Below, piece after piece: positions 24,902 to 32,941 of a DNA stretch of 64,000 nucleotides. Positions within the stretch are counted from its first letter, which is position 1. The number at the start of each line of letters is the position of its first letter. The notes beneath the pieces were generated by a model. The model made no database searches, was not told the origin of the DNA, and saw nothing but the letters and a program-made list of their open reading frames with translations. The position numbers and the translations under genes were made by a program. The DNA comes from Kamptonema formosum PCC 10802 (GTDB lineage: Bacteria > Cyanobacteriota > Cyanobacteriia > Cyanobacteriales > Oscillatoriaceae): assembly GCF_000332335.1 (NCBI RefSeq), contig NZ_KB235948.1, positions 3,704,820 to 3,768,819 on the forward strand, given 5' to 3'.

Positions 24902-25172
24902 CAGTCCCTCACTCAGAGGAAAACCGCGATATCACCGGCAGCCCAACTGTCTCTGTGGGCGGGGCTAATTTGTTCTTATGCAGCAAATACGGCCACAGCA
25001 ATAAAATGAGTGCTGGGTCGCCATGACACTAGAAAACCTCCCTGGCTAAAAGTCGGGATTATGACAAAACACCCTCTCGCTATCGAGAGCAAGTGAAATT
25101 GATTGGCTCACACCACGATGTAGCGGGGAAGCTGATGAGAGCAAGGCACTTTTGATTTAGAAATGCTGTCTC

Positions 25173-25340
25173 GTCAGTCCCCTCTCAATGCCTGCGAAGT
25201 TAGCTGACGGGCTAGGGCTGAGAGGTGCCCTTCTCCTGTTTTACAACAGAGATAAGCCCCAGAGAATCTCTTTGGTTCCTCCGCTCCGCCTGCCGGCTTC
25301 AAGTGAATTTCTCAGCTCGGAAGGCAGATTAGGCTGACTA
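25173..25340 (-). promoter_or_regulatory. c-di-AMP riboswitch (ydaO/yuaA type), copy 2
   Basis: On the minus strand the order of elements is the same as in copy 1: GCCTAATC, GGAGCGGAGGAACCAA, GGGGCTTATC, CCTAGCCCGTCAGCTAAC and CTTCGCAGGC. The variable arm is different, so this is not a recent simple duplication. It lies in the leader of the ArsB/NhaD-type permease gene. A weak promoter (TTGACT, 17 bp, TAGGGT) is possible at about 25361-25388. The remaining spacer (24792-25551) has no gene. Confidence 0.9.
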
Positions 25341-25551
25341 GATATAACTTAACTGAAATTACCCTAACATGTTTTTCCGCAGGAGTCAATGCCTGCAGGG
25401 CGGTTTGGCGGCAAAAATTTGCGCGCTGTTGGAAAGAGCCCCTCAAGGGCAACCGCCGGCTCCCCCCTGCCGCAGGGCCGGCAGCCGGTCGAGACAAAGT
25501 ATTTCCCCGGAAGTGATATAATGGCACTCAACTGTGGGGGTGGGAGCGAAG

Positions 25552-27987
25552 ATGCCCGAGCAAAACATTCAGTGGCAAATTCAGCCGCCGGCACAACCGC
25601 CGGAGTGGTTCATTCAAGAAATTCGACGCCACGCACCCGACATCTCTGGCCACTATGCCGGCCAGTTGCTGTGGCAGCGGGGGATTCGAGACCGGCAGCA
25701 GCTTGCCGGCTTTTTGAATCCCAACTCGGTACAGCCGGCCAGTCCCTTTGAATTTGGCCAGGAGATGCGCTGGGCGGTAGAGCGATTGCTCGCGGCGCGG
25801 CGTGCCGGTGAAAAAGTGGCCATTTGGGGGGACTTTGACGCCGACGGCATCACCGCCACCGCTGTACTCTGGGAAGGGCTGGGCCAGTTTTTCCCCCAAC
25901 ACCTCCAGCTCACCTATTACATCCCCAATCGGCTCACCGAATCCCACGGACTCAACCGCCCGGGGATTGACGCCCTCGCTCAATCTGGAACCGGGCTGAT
26001 TGTTACCTGCGACACCGGCAGCACCAACCTCGAAGAAATTCACTACGCCGGCGAGCTAGGCACAGACATCATTGTCACCGATCACCACACCCTGCCGGAT
26101 CAGCGCCCCCCGGTGGTGGCCATCATCAACCCCCGCTCCCTGCCGGCCAGCCACCAGATGGCCAATCTTTCCGGCGTCGCCGTCGCCTACAAACTCGTAG
26201 AAGCCCTCTACCTCACCCTTCCCGACATCCCCCAGCAACCTTTAGAGAATTTGCTGGATTTAGTGGCGATTGGCTTGATTGCCGATTTGGTGCAGCTGAC
26301 CGGCGAGAGCCGGTATTTGGCCCAGCAGGGGATTAAACGCCTGCAGCAGCAGCTGTCGCACCCCACCCGCCCGGGCGTGCAAAAACTGCTCCAGCTCTGC
26401 CAGCGTGCTGGCGACCGGCCCACCGATATTTCCTTTGGCCTTGGCCCCCGGATTAACGCCGTCAGCCGCATTCACGGCGACTCCAGCTTCTGCGTAGAAC
26501 TGCTCACCAGCCGCGACAAAAAGCGCTGCAGCGAGCTGGCTGAAGCGGCAGAGCTGGCCAACACCCGCCGCCAGTCCCTGCAAAAAGATGTCACCCAGCA
26601 AGTCAAAGCCCAGCTGCAAAAAGAAGACTTGTCCACCACCCTTGTCCTCGTCCTGACTCACTCACAGTGGCCCGCAGGGGTCCTCGGTCTGGTTGCAAGT
26701 CAAGTCGCCCAGGAATACGGGCGTCCGACTGTCCTCCTGAGCACAGAAGTAACAGACTCTGCCGACAGCCAAATCCCCAAATCCCCAAATCCCGGCACCC
26801 CCATCCCCAACTCCCCAATCGCCAGGGGTTCCGCCCGTTCTGTGAATAATATTGACCTGTACGGGCTGGTGAAGCAGCGGGCCGACCTGCTGCACCGTTT
26901 CGGTGGCCATCCCTTTGCCGCCGGTCTGGCCCTGCCGGTGGAGAATATTCCCCTGTTTGCAGAAGCCATCAACCGGCAGCTGCGGGAAAAGCTGGGGGCG
27001 TCTGGCTCCTTGGGCGTGCCGGTGGTGACAGCAGATTTGACTGTCACAGTGGCAGAACTGGGACAGTCCCTGTTTCGAGAGCTGAAACTGCTGGAACCTT
27101 GCGGCACCGGCAACCCCGTTCCCAAATTCCTGGTGCAAAACTGCTGCTTTGAAAAAGTCTGGCACCGCAATATTGAGGATTCTAAAGGGCGAAAAGTTCA
27201 GTACATTAAAACCGAGTTTGAAATTCGGGATGAGTCTAGCGCTTTCGGGTTTGCCGGCGTCTGGTGGGGGCACTATAAAGAAGAACTTCCGCCGGGCCGG
27301 TGCGATGCGATTGTGGAGCTGGACTACAATACTTTCAAACAGCGCTATGAGGTGCGCCTGATCGCGGTGCGCTCCTGTGTGGGAAATTTCCAGTTCCGCG
27401 CCCCCGCACAGATCGACTGGATTGTGGACTGGCGCTGTGAGAGGGTGCGGGCGGAAGGCGCTTTGATGAGTGAGGGGAAAGTTTCTTCTCCTTTTATTGT
27501 AGTGGAAGAGTGCCCTAGAAGTTGGGATGAGTTGCAAGTTTGGTTTCGGCACGCGGCGCACCGGCAGCAGAAACTGGCCCTGGCGTGGGGGCAGCCGCCA
27601 CTGCAGTCCCCAGCTCAAATCTGGCAGCAGCTTGCCGGTGTGGCTAAATACCTCAGCCGCACGGGTGCGCCAGTCACAAGGCGTCAGCTGTGCGAGAAGC
27701 TGGGCATCAGCGATGGCTGTCTGCAACTGGGATTGCAAGCTCTGGGCGCGCTCGGGTTCCAGGTGGCCCACTTCGGTCAGAACTTGCGGCTGAGCTGGCA
27801 AAAGAGCGCCTCTAGGGAGGGGGCTTTGGCGGAAAGACCCTCCGCTCTTATTGCATTTTTGGCTGCGGTTTATGAAGAGCAGTTTATCCGGCAATATTTC
27901 GCCGAAGTGCCGCTGTCTACTCTTCAAGCGATGGCAAATTCGGCGCGCGATTCTTTGTCTGAGTTCGATACGGATGTGGAATTTTAA
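25552..27987 (+). CDS. recJ: Single-stranded-DNA-specific exonuclease RecJ
   Basis: RecJ degrades single-stranded DNA 5' to 3' in recombination and mismatch repair. The 811-residue protein shows DHH-superfamily motifs: VAIWGDFDADGITATA (motif I), TCDTGS, IIVTDHHTLPD (DHH), and GGHPFAAGLALP near residue 455 (DHHA1). It is longer than the about 577-residue E. coli enzyme because of a C-terminal extension of about 230 residues, usual in cyanobacteria. Around residues 405-430 lies an in-frame Pro/Asn/Ser-rich insertion made of short repeats (CCCCAAAT/CCCCAA type), between the DHH and DHHA1 domains. I chose the ATG at 25552; a GTG six codons earlier is less likely. Confidence 0.95.
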   Translation: MPEQNIQWQIQPPAQPPEWFIQEIRRHAPDISGHYAGQLLWQRGIRDRQQLAGFLNPNSVQPASPFEFGQEMRWAVERLLAARRAGEKVAIWGDFDADGITATAVLWEGLGQFFPQHLQLTYYIPNRLTESHGLNRPGIDALAQSGTGLIVTCDTGSTNLEEIHYAGELGTDIIVTDHHTLPDQRPPVVAIINPRSLPASHQMANLSGVAVAYKLVEALYLTLPDIPQQPLENLLDLVAIGLIADLVQLTGESRYLAQQGIKRLQQQLSHPTRPGVQKLLQLCQRAGDRPTDISFGLGPRINAVSRIHGDSSFCVELLTSRDKKRCSELAEAAELANTRRQSLQKDVTQQVKAQLQKEDLSTTLVLVLTHSQWPAGVLGLVASQVAQEYGRPTVLLSTEVTDSADSQIPKSPNPGTPIPNSPIARGSARSVNNIDLYGLVKQRADLLHRFGGHPFAAGLALPVENIPLFAEAINRQLREKLGASGSLGVPVVTADLTVTVAELGQSLFRELKLLEPCGTGNPVPKFLVQNCCFEKVWHRNIEDSKGRKVQYIKTEFEIRDESSAFGFAGVWWGHYKEELPPGRCDAIVELDYNTFKQRYEVRLIAVRSCVGNFQFRAPAQIDWIVDWRCERVRAEGALMSEGKVSSPFIVVEECPRSWDELQVWFRHAAHRQQKLALAWGQPPLQSPAQIWQQLAGVAKYLSRTGAPVTRRQLCEKLGISDGCLQLGLQALGALGFQVAHFGQNLRLSWQKSASREGALAERPSALIAFLAAVYEEQFIRQYFAEVPLSTLQAMANSARDSLSEFDTDVEF

Positions 27988-28082
27988 GCCGGTGCGGTTG
28001 AGGGTGGAATTTGCTTAGTGCGGGGAGAATTGAGTTGATAATTTTGTTAGGAACCGCCCCCGTGAAGGAGCGCCTAGAAAGA

Positions 28083-28113
28083 AGTAGGGTGGGTTCCCTC
28101 TTAGGGAACCCAC
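28083..28113. repeat. GTAGGGTGGGTTCCCT hairpin repeat
   Basis: A short inverted repeat (GTGGGTTCCCT/AGGGAACCCAC) 95 bp after recJ, related to the tandem repeats at 4802-4945; it may terminate recJ transcription. Confidence 0.7.
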
Positions 28114-28141
28114 CTCAAACTGTTACGCTCAGCTGTTAGGC

Positions 28142-28420
28142 TATAGCAGTATGCACTTAGGTTAAAACATTAGACCTTCAGGCCCGGCGGGACGCCTGCC
28201 CTACGTCTATATCCCAGTAGTAATATGGGTTAGGACAATAGGAGCGGGAGTGCGGGGGTGCAAAAGAGGTTGAAATGTACGAACCTAATTGGCTACTGCT
28301 ATAATGCAGCCTGTCTGTCCAAAGGAGGCAGAGCCTCCTGGAGGGCGTTCCCAGGCGGAGCCTGGGAACGAGGGACATCATGTTAAACCCCTTGTCCTAA
28401 CCTAAGTGCCTACTGCTATA
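28142..28420. mobile_element. MITE-like element with 23-bp terminal inverted repeats
   Basis: The left end TATAGCAGTATGCACTTAGG and the inverted right end TATAGCAGTAGGCACTTAGG continue to about 22 of 23 matching bases. The 279-bp interior has no gene; it contains a dual palindrome (28321-28373), a GGCGGGACGCCTGCC hairpin (about 28184-28200), and internal partial copies of the ends (near 28210 and 28290). A related single end lies at about 38640-38665. Confidence 0.6.
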
Positions 28421-28430
28421 TTGAGGGAGC

Positions 28431-29201
28431 CTAGTGCGTGGTTAAATGACCTTGGTACTCGCAGGTGAACCCTTGTGTGCGCCACTGTTGCATGTCTACG
28501 TCTGTCAGCGGGGTGAGCGCGGAGCACGACGCCGGCTCGACAAACTGGCTGATGACTGCCCAAATCAAGCTGCGAATTACATCGATGCCGGTTTTGAGGG
28601 GTGACTCGCGATTGCCGGGAATGCCGGTTTCGGGGGCTAAGTCTATCTCGACCCAAATTCCGTGGGAGCCTAAGATAATCTGTGCCAGCCACTTGGCGCG
28701 TGGCAGATGGGTGGGGGAGGTAATGACTTTGACTCTGTGAGCTTGCCACCGGCTCAGGATGGGGAGAGAGAAGTAGTAGTTGTCAAAGGTGTTGCGGGCG
28801 CACTTTTCCAGGAGGACTTGCTGCGGGGGAGCTTTGGCTCGCTGAAAAATCAGCCAAATGCAGGGATCTTGGGAGCCTTGAGAAATCAGCACCGGGGTCT
28901 GGGGGTATTGTTTGGCGAGTTCGGCGACGTAGATTTCCCGTTTGATGCTGCCCCCGAGCACCAGGATAGCATCCACCGGCCTGTTGGCGGCGGACTGCAA
29001 AGCTACTGTGTTGCTCAGCAGCCAGCCAAAAAGGGCAACCGTCACAACTAAAAGGGCAAAAGCAGCTATCGAGCCGGCAATCCTGGAGATTTTTCTGTTG
29101 TGACTTCTGGTTTTTGGCTGCTGGCTGCTTGTGTTGCTGAACTTTTGCTTTTTGCCTTTTTTTGGCCCCATACAGGTTATGTCCGATCGCGTTTTATTCA
29201 T
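28431..29201 (-). CDS. YdcF family (DUF218) membrane-anchored protein
   Basis: A protein of about 256 residues. A basic N-terminus is followed by one membrane helix (IAAFALLVVTVALFGWLL). The DUF218/YdcF domain shows as DAILVLGGS, PVLISQGSQD, VLLEKCARNTFDNYYF and VKVITSPTHLPRAKWLA, close to the ElyC/SanA/YdcF pattern. Family members are linked to envelope metabolism or bind S-adenosylmethionine; no precise role can be given. I chose the ATG at 29201; ATG 29171 (MGPKKGKK) is a good alternative. It follows the next upstream gene (29292-30173) by about 90 bp on the same strand, so the two may form an operon. Confidence 0.82.
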   Translation of the reverse strand: MNKTRSDITCMGPKKGKKQKFSNTSSQQPKTRSHNRKISRIAGSIAAFALLVVTVALFGWLLSNTVALQSAANRPVDAILVLGGSIKREIYVAELAKQYPQTPVLISQGSQDPCIWLIFQRAKAPPQQVLLEKCARNTFDNYYFSLPILSRWQAHRVKVITSPTHLPRAKWLAQIILGSHGIWVEIDLAPETGIPGNRESPLKTGIDVIRSLIWAVISQFVEPASCSALTPLTDVDMQQWRTQGFTCEYQGHLTTH

Positions 29202-29291
29202 GCCACCCCCACCTCTGGCGGGATGAGGAGTGACGCCCCCCACCCCACCTTGGCCCGCACCCGGCACCCCTGACCCCGCACCCCGCACCCC

Positions 29292-30173
29292 TCACCCCCC
29301 TGATTTTTTCTTGGGGGGCTTGCCGGTGGGCAAGACAAATTCGATTTGCCCATCGGGAGTCTGCCGTATTTGCCCGCCTAGCTTGCGGATTTCTCGCTCA
29401 GCCCGCTCTCGGACTCTTTTGTCTGTGGCGTTCATGTAAACCTCGGCCCACGACCGGCCCCGCGCCAGGGTGCTGTCGGGATCTGTTTTGAGGAATTCAG
29501 CGGTTTGCCGGTACATGGCTGCGTATTGCCCGTCTGGGGTTCCCTCCGCCCACTTGGCCGCCATTTCGTGAGAGTGGATGGCACCGGGGATGTCGTCGAT
29601 CAGCAGCAGCTCGTCGAGTCCTTTCCAGCGCCAGAGCACATAGGCTCTCGGATTCATCTGGGGGGAGAGGGCGCGGGTGCCGCGATCCATATACTGCACG
29701 GTCAGTTGCGGCTCGCCAAGATAGTAGGAAATGCCGGTGGAAAGAAAAAGGTAGGTGTCAAGGAAGCGGGGATCGCGCTGGGTGATCAGGTCAAAGTAGT
29801 CGGTATTGAGGGAATAGCCGGTTTTGGCGCGCGCAGGTTCGTCGCCAAAATACTGGATGTAGTTGAGGAAGGCCCAGTTGGCGATTAAGTTGTCGAAGCC
29901 CAGGGTTGGCATCTGCTTGAGCAGCTGCACCCGCTCTCTTTCGAGCTGTTCCGCCTGCTTTGGGTTCTCCGCTTCCTGTGGCGGGCGGTGCAGCTGAGCC
30001 CACTGGAGGGCAATGATGCCGGCGAGGGCGGCTGCAGCGAGGGCTATATTCAGCAGCAGCCCTCCCCCGGAGCCCCGCCGCTTGGGGGGAGTGGGGGGCG
30101 CAGTGGGGGGCGCAGTGGGGGGCGCAGTGGGGGGCAGCGAAAGGGCGGCGGGGGAGAGGCGATCTGCTTCCAT
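29292..30173 (-). CDS. Conserved cyanobacterial hypothetical, membrane-anchored, TPR-like
   Basis: A 293-residue protein. The first 35 residues are Pro/Thr/Ala-rich with three PPTA repeats encoded by a 12-bp tandem repeat (about 30093-30139). One membrane helix follows (LLLNIALAAAALAGIIAL). The remainder is helical, with GFDNLIANWAFLNYIQYFGD, LDTYLFLSTGISYYLG and MAAKWAEGTPDGQYA resembling tetratricopeptide-type helix pairs. I do not recognise a named family. A Lys/Gly tail ends the protein. The downstream gene encodes the YdcF protein, possibly in one operon. Confidence 0.75.
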   Translation of the reverse strand: MEADRLSPAALSLPPTAPPTAPPTAPPTPPKRRGSGGGLLLNIALAAAALAGIIALQWAQLHRPPQEAENPKQAEQLERERVQLLKQMPTLGFDNLIANWAFLNYIQYFGDEPARAKTGYSLNTDYFDLITQRDPRFLDTYLFLSTGISYYLGEPQLTVQYMDRGTRALSPQMNPRAYVLWRWKGLDELLLIDDIPGAIHSHEMAAKWAEGTPDGQYAAMYRQTAEFLKTDPDSTLARGRSWAEVYMNATDKRVRERAEREIRKLGGQIRQTPDGQIEFVLPTGKPPKKKSGG

Positions 30174-30625
30174 CGGCTTTAGACTCAGCAGTCTGCGGTG
30201 GCGGTGTTCTGCTACTCGCTATTTTAGCTACACTAGAACCAACAAAGTTTTGAGGTCGGTTTGTGTCTGAGTGCATAGCACTATGCGCTTCTCTGGGGTT
30301 AAATTAGCTTGCAAGCCCCTCGCACCGGCTTCTCTCGGGACACCTCCGGCGGCTGAGTGCCACCTGCTGGCCAATCCGGACACTCTCGCAAACTGTCACA
30401 GGGTTTTGCAAGTTCTTGGCCTCAGCTGGGTATCTTAATATTAGTCGATTCAGGGTGAACCCAGCCCTGCGATGCCCCACACCCAGACCCCCGAGCTAGC
30501 CACCCCTTGCCTGTCCCTGCCGATCTTTACTGAGATGCCGTGCGTTTTCCTTGAGGCGATTGCTGCGGCATCTCCCTGTTAAAAGGGCTTATTTATTGTT
30601 AATAATTTGTGTTAGCCAATTCAAA
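30174..30625. other. Divergent intergenic region
   Basis: Lies between the divergently transcribed hypothetical gene and the protease gene, so it must hold both promoters. I see no consensus promoter that I would defend, no repeat family, and no credible gene; an in-frame extension of the protease to 30551 is regarded as untranslated. Confidence 0.5.
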
Positions 30626-31921
30626 ATGAAGTCATCCTCAAAACGCTTCCTGCTCCCCCAAATCGTCCTGTTTGCTGGGGCCATCGCCACAACCGCGACC
30701 ATTAGTCTGTTCCTTCCCGGGCTGAGTCGCTCCGTGCGGGCCGCACTCCAGGACAGTCCGAAAACAGTTTTAGATGAAGCCTGGCAAATTGTTAACCGGG
30801 ATTATGTAGATGGCAGTTTTAATAAAGTCGATTGGCAGCGGGTTCGGCAAGACCTCCTGAATAAAAACTACACGTCTCGCGAACAGGCTTATGTCGCCCT
30901 CCGGCAAGCTTTGGAGAAATTGGGAGATCCCTACACCCGCTTCATGGACCCGGATCAGTATGAGGCGCTGACTAACCAAACTTCAGGCGAACTCTCAGGG
31001 GTGGGGCTCCGGCTAGAACAGAACGAGAAAACCAAGCTGATCAGCGTGGTGGAGCCGATAGAGAATTCCCCCGCCCTCAAAGCCGGCATCCAAGTCGCAG
31101 ATCAAATTTTGCTGATTGATGGCAAACCCACTCAGGGCATGAGTGTGGAAGAGGCGGCTAAGCTGATCCGGGGTCAGGTGGGCACTGAGGTGACTTTGCA
31201 ACTTTCGCGCCCCGGAAAGGGGATCTTTGATGTGACGCTCACCCGGGCTCGGATTGAACTGCCCACAGTGCGTTACAGTCTGAAACAGGAAGGCAAGACG
31301 CGCGTCGGTTATATCCGCTTGCAGGAGTTCAGCAGCCACGCCGCAGAGCAGATGCAGCGCGCGATTGAGACTCTCGGCACTCAAAAGGTGGATGCCTATG
31401 TCCTCGATTTGCGGGGGAATCCGGGCGGGTTGCTGTATGCCAGTATTGATATTGCCCGCATGTGGATGGGCAAGGGATCTATCGTCCGCACGGTAGACCG
31501 GCAGGGACACGATGAGGAAATTAAGGCCAATCAGACGGCGATCACGGAGTTGCCTCTGGCGATTCTGGTGGATGGCAACTCGGCGAGCGCTAGCGAGATT
31601 TTATCCGGCGCTTTGAAAGATAACCGTCGCGCTACGATTATCGGCAGTCAAACCTTCGGGAAGGCGCTGGTTCAGTCGGTACACTCCCTGTCTGACGGCT
31701 CCGGTTTGGCGGTGACGATCGCTCACTATTACACTCCCAACGGAACGGATATCAGCCACAAGGGGATTACGCCTGATATCAAGGTTGATATCTCCGAAGA
31801 GCAAATGAAGCAGCTGGCGTCTAACCCCAATGCTCTCGGCAGTAAGGATGACCCCTGCTACGCCCGCGCCCTCACTGTCCTGCAAGCTCAAATCCCCAGC
31901 AGGCCGGTGGCTGCCCAGTAA
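30626..31921 (+). CDS. C-terminal processing peptidase (S41 family, Ctp)
   Basis: A 431-residue exported protease. ATG at 30626 starts a basic N-terminus plus hydrophobic signal/anchor (FLLPQIVLFAGAIATTATI). A PDZ domain spans about residues 105-185 (SGVGLRLEQNEKTKLISVVE, IQVADQILLIDGKP). The S41 catalytic core has the Ser in DGNSASASEILSGALKDNRRA and the Lys in GSQTFGKALVQS, forming a Ser-Lys dyad. Cyanobacteria have several Ctp enzymes; CtpA matures the D1 protein of photosystem II. Which paralogue this is cannot be decided here, so I give no symbol. Location should be the lumen or periplasm. Confidence 0.93.
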   Translation: MKSSSKRFLLPQIVLFAGAIATTATISLFLPGLSRSVRAALQDSPKTVLDEAWQIVNRDYVDGSFNKVDWQRVRQDLLNKNYTSREQAYVALRQALEKLGDPYTRFMDPDQYEALTNQTSGELSGVGLRLEQNEKTKLISVVEPIENSPALKAGIQVADQILLIDGKPTQGMSVEEAAKLIRGQVGTEVTLQLSRPGKGIFDVTLTRARIELPTVRYSLKQEGKTRVGYIRLQEFSSHAAEQMQRAIETLGTQKVDAYVLDLRGNPGGLLYASIDIARMWMGKGSIVRTVDRQGHDEEIKANQTAITELPLAILVDGNSASASEILSGALKDNRRATIIGSQTFGKALVQSVHSLSDGSGLAVTIAHYYTPNGTDISHKGITPDIKVDISEEQMKQLASNPNALGSKDDPCYARALTVLQAQIPSRPVAAQ

Positions 31922-31984
31922 ATTTGTGCCGGCTCTCCCGGATGCCGGCTCTCCCGGATGCCGGCTTCCTGGGATGCCGGCAGG

Positions 31985-32117
31985 AATACGGCAGGTTGAA
32001 ACCTGCCGCTATACAAACTTTCGCCCGCCTGCGCGGGCTTGTTGTTTTTCGGTGCCGGTGCGATCGCTTCCTGCACGGTTTGTAGTTGGGCTTTAGCCCA
32101 AAAGTTTGTAGTTGGGC
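31985..32117. repeat. Repeat cluster (AGGTTGAAACCT, CGCCTGCGCGGGC, GTAGTTGGGC)
   Basis: Palindromes AGGTTGAAACCT and CCCGCCTGCGCGGG are followed by a 1.5-copy stretch of the GTAGTTGGGCTTTAGCCCA family (32078-32117). The same first pair of palindromes occurs at 37466-37520. Two direct copies of a CCGGATGCCGGCTCTC unit lie just before, at about 31930-31965. Confidence 0.8.
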
Positions 32118-32155
32118 ACCGGCCTCACCGGCCCCCCGTGCCGGTGCTAAATTGC

Positions 32156-32184
32156 TTGACATCTAACCTCTTTTATGCTATTAA
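32156..32184 (+). promoter_or_regulatory. Sigma-70-type promoter, possibly giving a leaderless mRNA
   Basis: TTGACA is followed by a 17-bp spacer and TATTAA with an upstream TGC (extended -10). The -10 box ends only seven bases before the ATG at 32192, so the expected transcription start is at or next to the start codon. Confidence 0.55.
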
Positions 32185-32191
32185 ATAATCT

Positions 32192-32542
32192 ATGCATATC
32201 CCATCAGAAATTGCCGGTCTGATCGAGCGCTTGAACCAGGAATTGAATGAGATGGAGCGGGAAGCCACAGACGGGCTTGCCCTCACCAGAACTATTGTGG
32301 ATCGCTCTCCCAATAATTTCACAGCGATCCAGCTCTTGGCTTTCTGGAAAACCACTCTATTTTTTGTAGAGACATCCAGAAACCGGATTCCGAGTCTTCG
32401 GGAGGATATCTCGCTCTCTGAAGTGACTGCCAAGCAGGCAGTTAAGGACGCTGCAGAAAGTTTGGCAACAGAGTTGGTTCGAGTGCTGGAAACTAAAACA
32501 GAAGTCAGTGGAGTTAAAAATCGTTTGGAGAAGTGGCAATGA
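32192..32542 (+). CDS. Small helical hypothetical protein, first gene of a two-gene unit
   Basis: A 116-residue, charged and largely helical protein (LIERLNQELNEMEREATDG near the start, KQAVKDAAESLATELVRVLE near the end) with no membrane segment. I do not recognise a family. Its TGA stop overlaps the ATG of the next small gene (ATGA), a sign of translational coupling. A near-consensus promoter lies directly upstream and may give a leaderless transcript. Two small overlapping genes with this size ratio can be toxin-antitoxin pairs, but nothing in the sequence shows that. Confidence 0.65.
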   Translation: MHIPSEIAGLIERLNQELNEMEREATDGLALTRTIVDRSPNNFTAIQLLAFWKTTLFFVETSRNRIPSLREDISLSEVTAKQAVKDAAESLATELVRVLETKTEVSGVKNRLEKWQ

Positions 32543-32709
32543 CACAGAAAGAACCGGCTGAACAGGAACTCCTCGAAATTTTGGAGCTGGCAAAAGAAGC
32601 GGAACAAAAAACCAGAGAGATGTGTCAGGGAATAGTTGATCTCTCGGAAAACTGGCGGCTGAGGGCAGAAGCTAAACGCGCTGCGGCGGCAAAAGAGCCG
32701 GTGGGGTGA
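32539..32709 (+). CDS. Very small helical hypothetical protein (56 aa)
   Basis: The frame starts at the ATG that overlaps the previous stop by four bases and runs to TGA at 32709. The product is 56 residues, almost all helical and rich in Glu, Lys and Ala (ELLEILELAKEAEQKTREM), with a single Trp and a C-terminal Ala-rich tail. No known domain. Overlap and matching coding bias with the upstream gene are the evidence that it is real. Confidence 0.6.
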   Translation: MTQKEPAEQELLEILELAKEAEQKTREMCQGIVDLSENWRLRAEAKRAAAAKEPVG

Positions 32710-32941
32710 GCCGGCAAGTGACAGTGCTCGAACGATGAACCTCAGAACTCGAATGCTAACACCGGCATCTTTATCCCTGGGGTGAAACGCCTCCTGCCAA
32801 AATCCTCTGGAAAATTTTTGCCTTTCCCCCCTTGCAATTATTCAGCGCCATCCCCACCGAGAGTACAGTTTGATAAGCCAACTTAGCCGCACATCCAGCC
32901 GGCTGTCAAACCACCGGCATTTTGCGGCTATTTTTGCTAGC

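Noticed and set aside
26662-27927. Long minus-strand open frame (about 421 codons) across recJ
   Set aside because: Opposite-strand shadow of a well-conserved RecJ frame; no domain resemblance.
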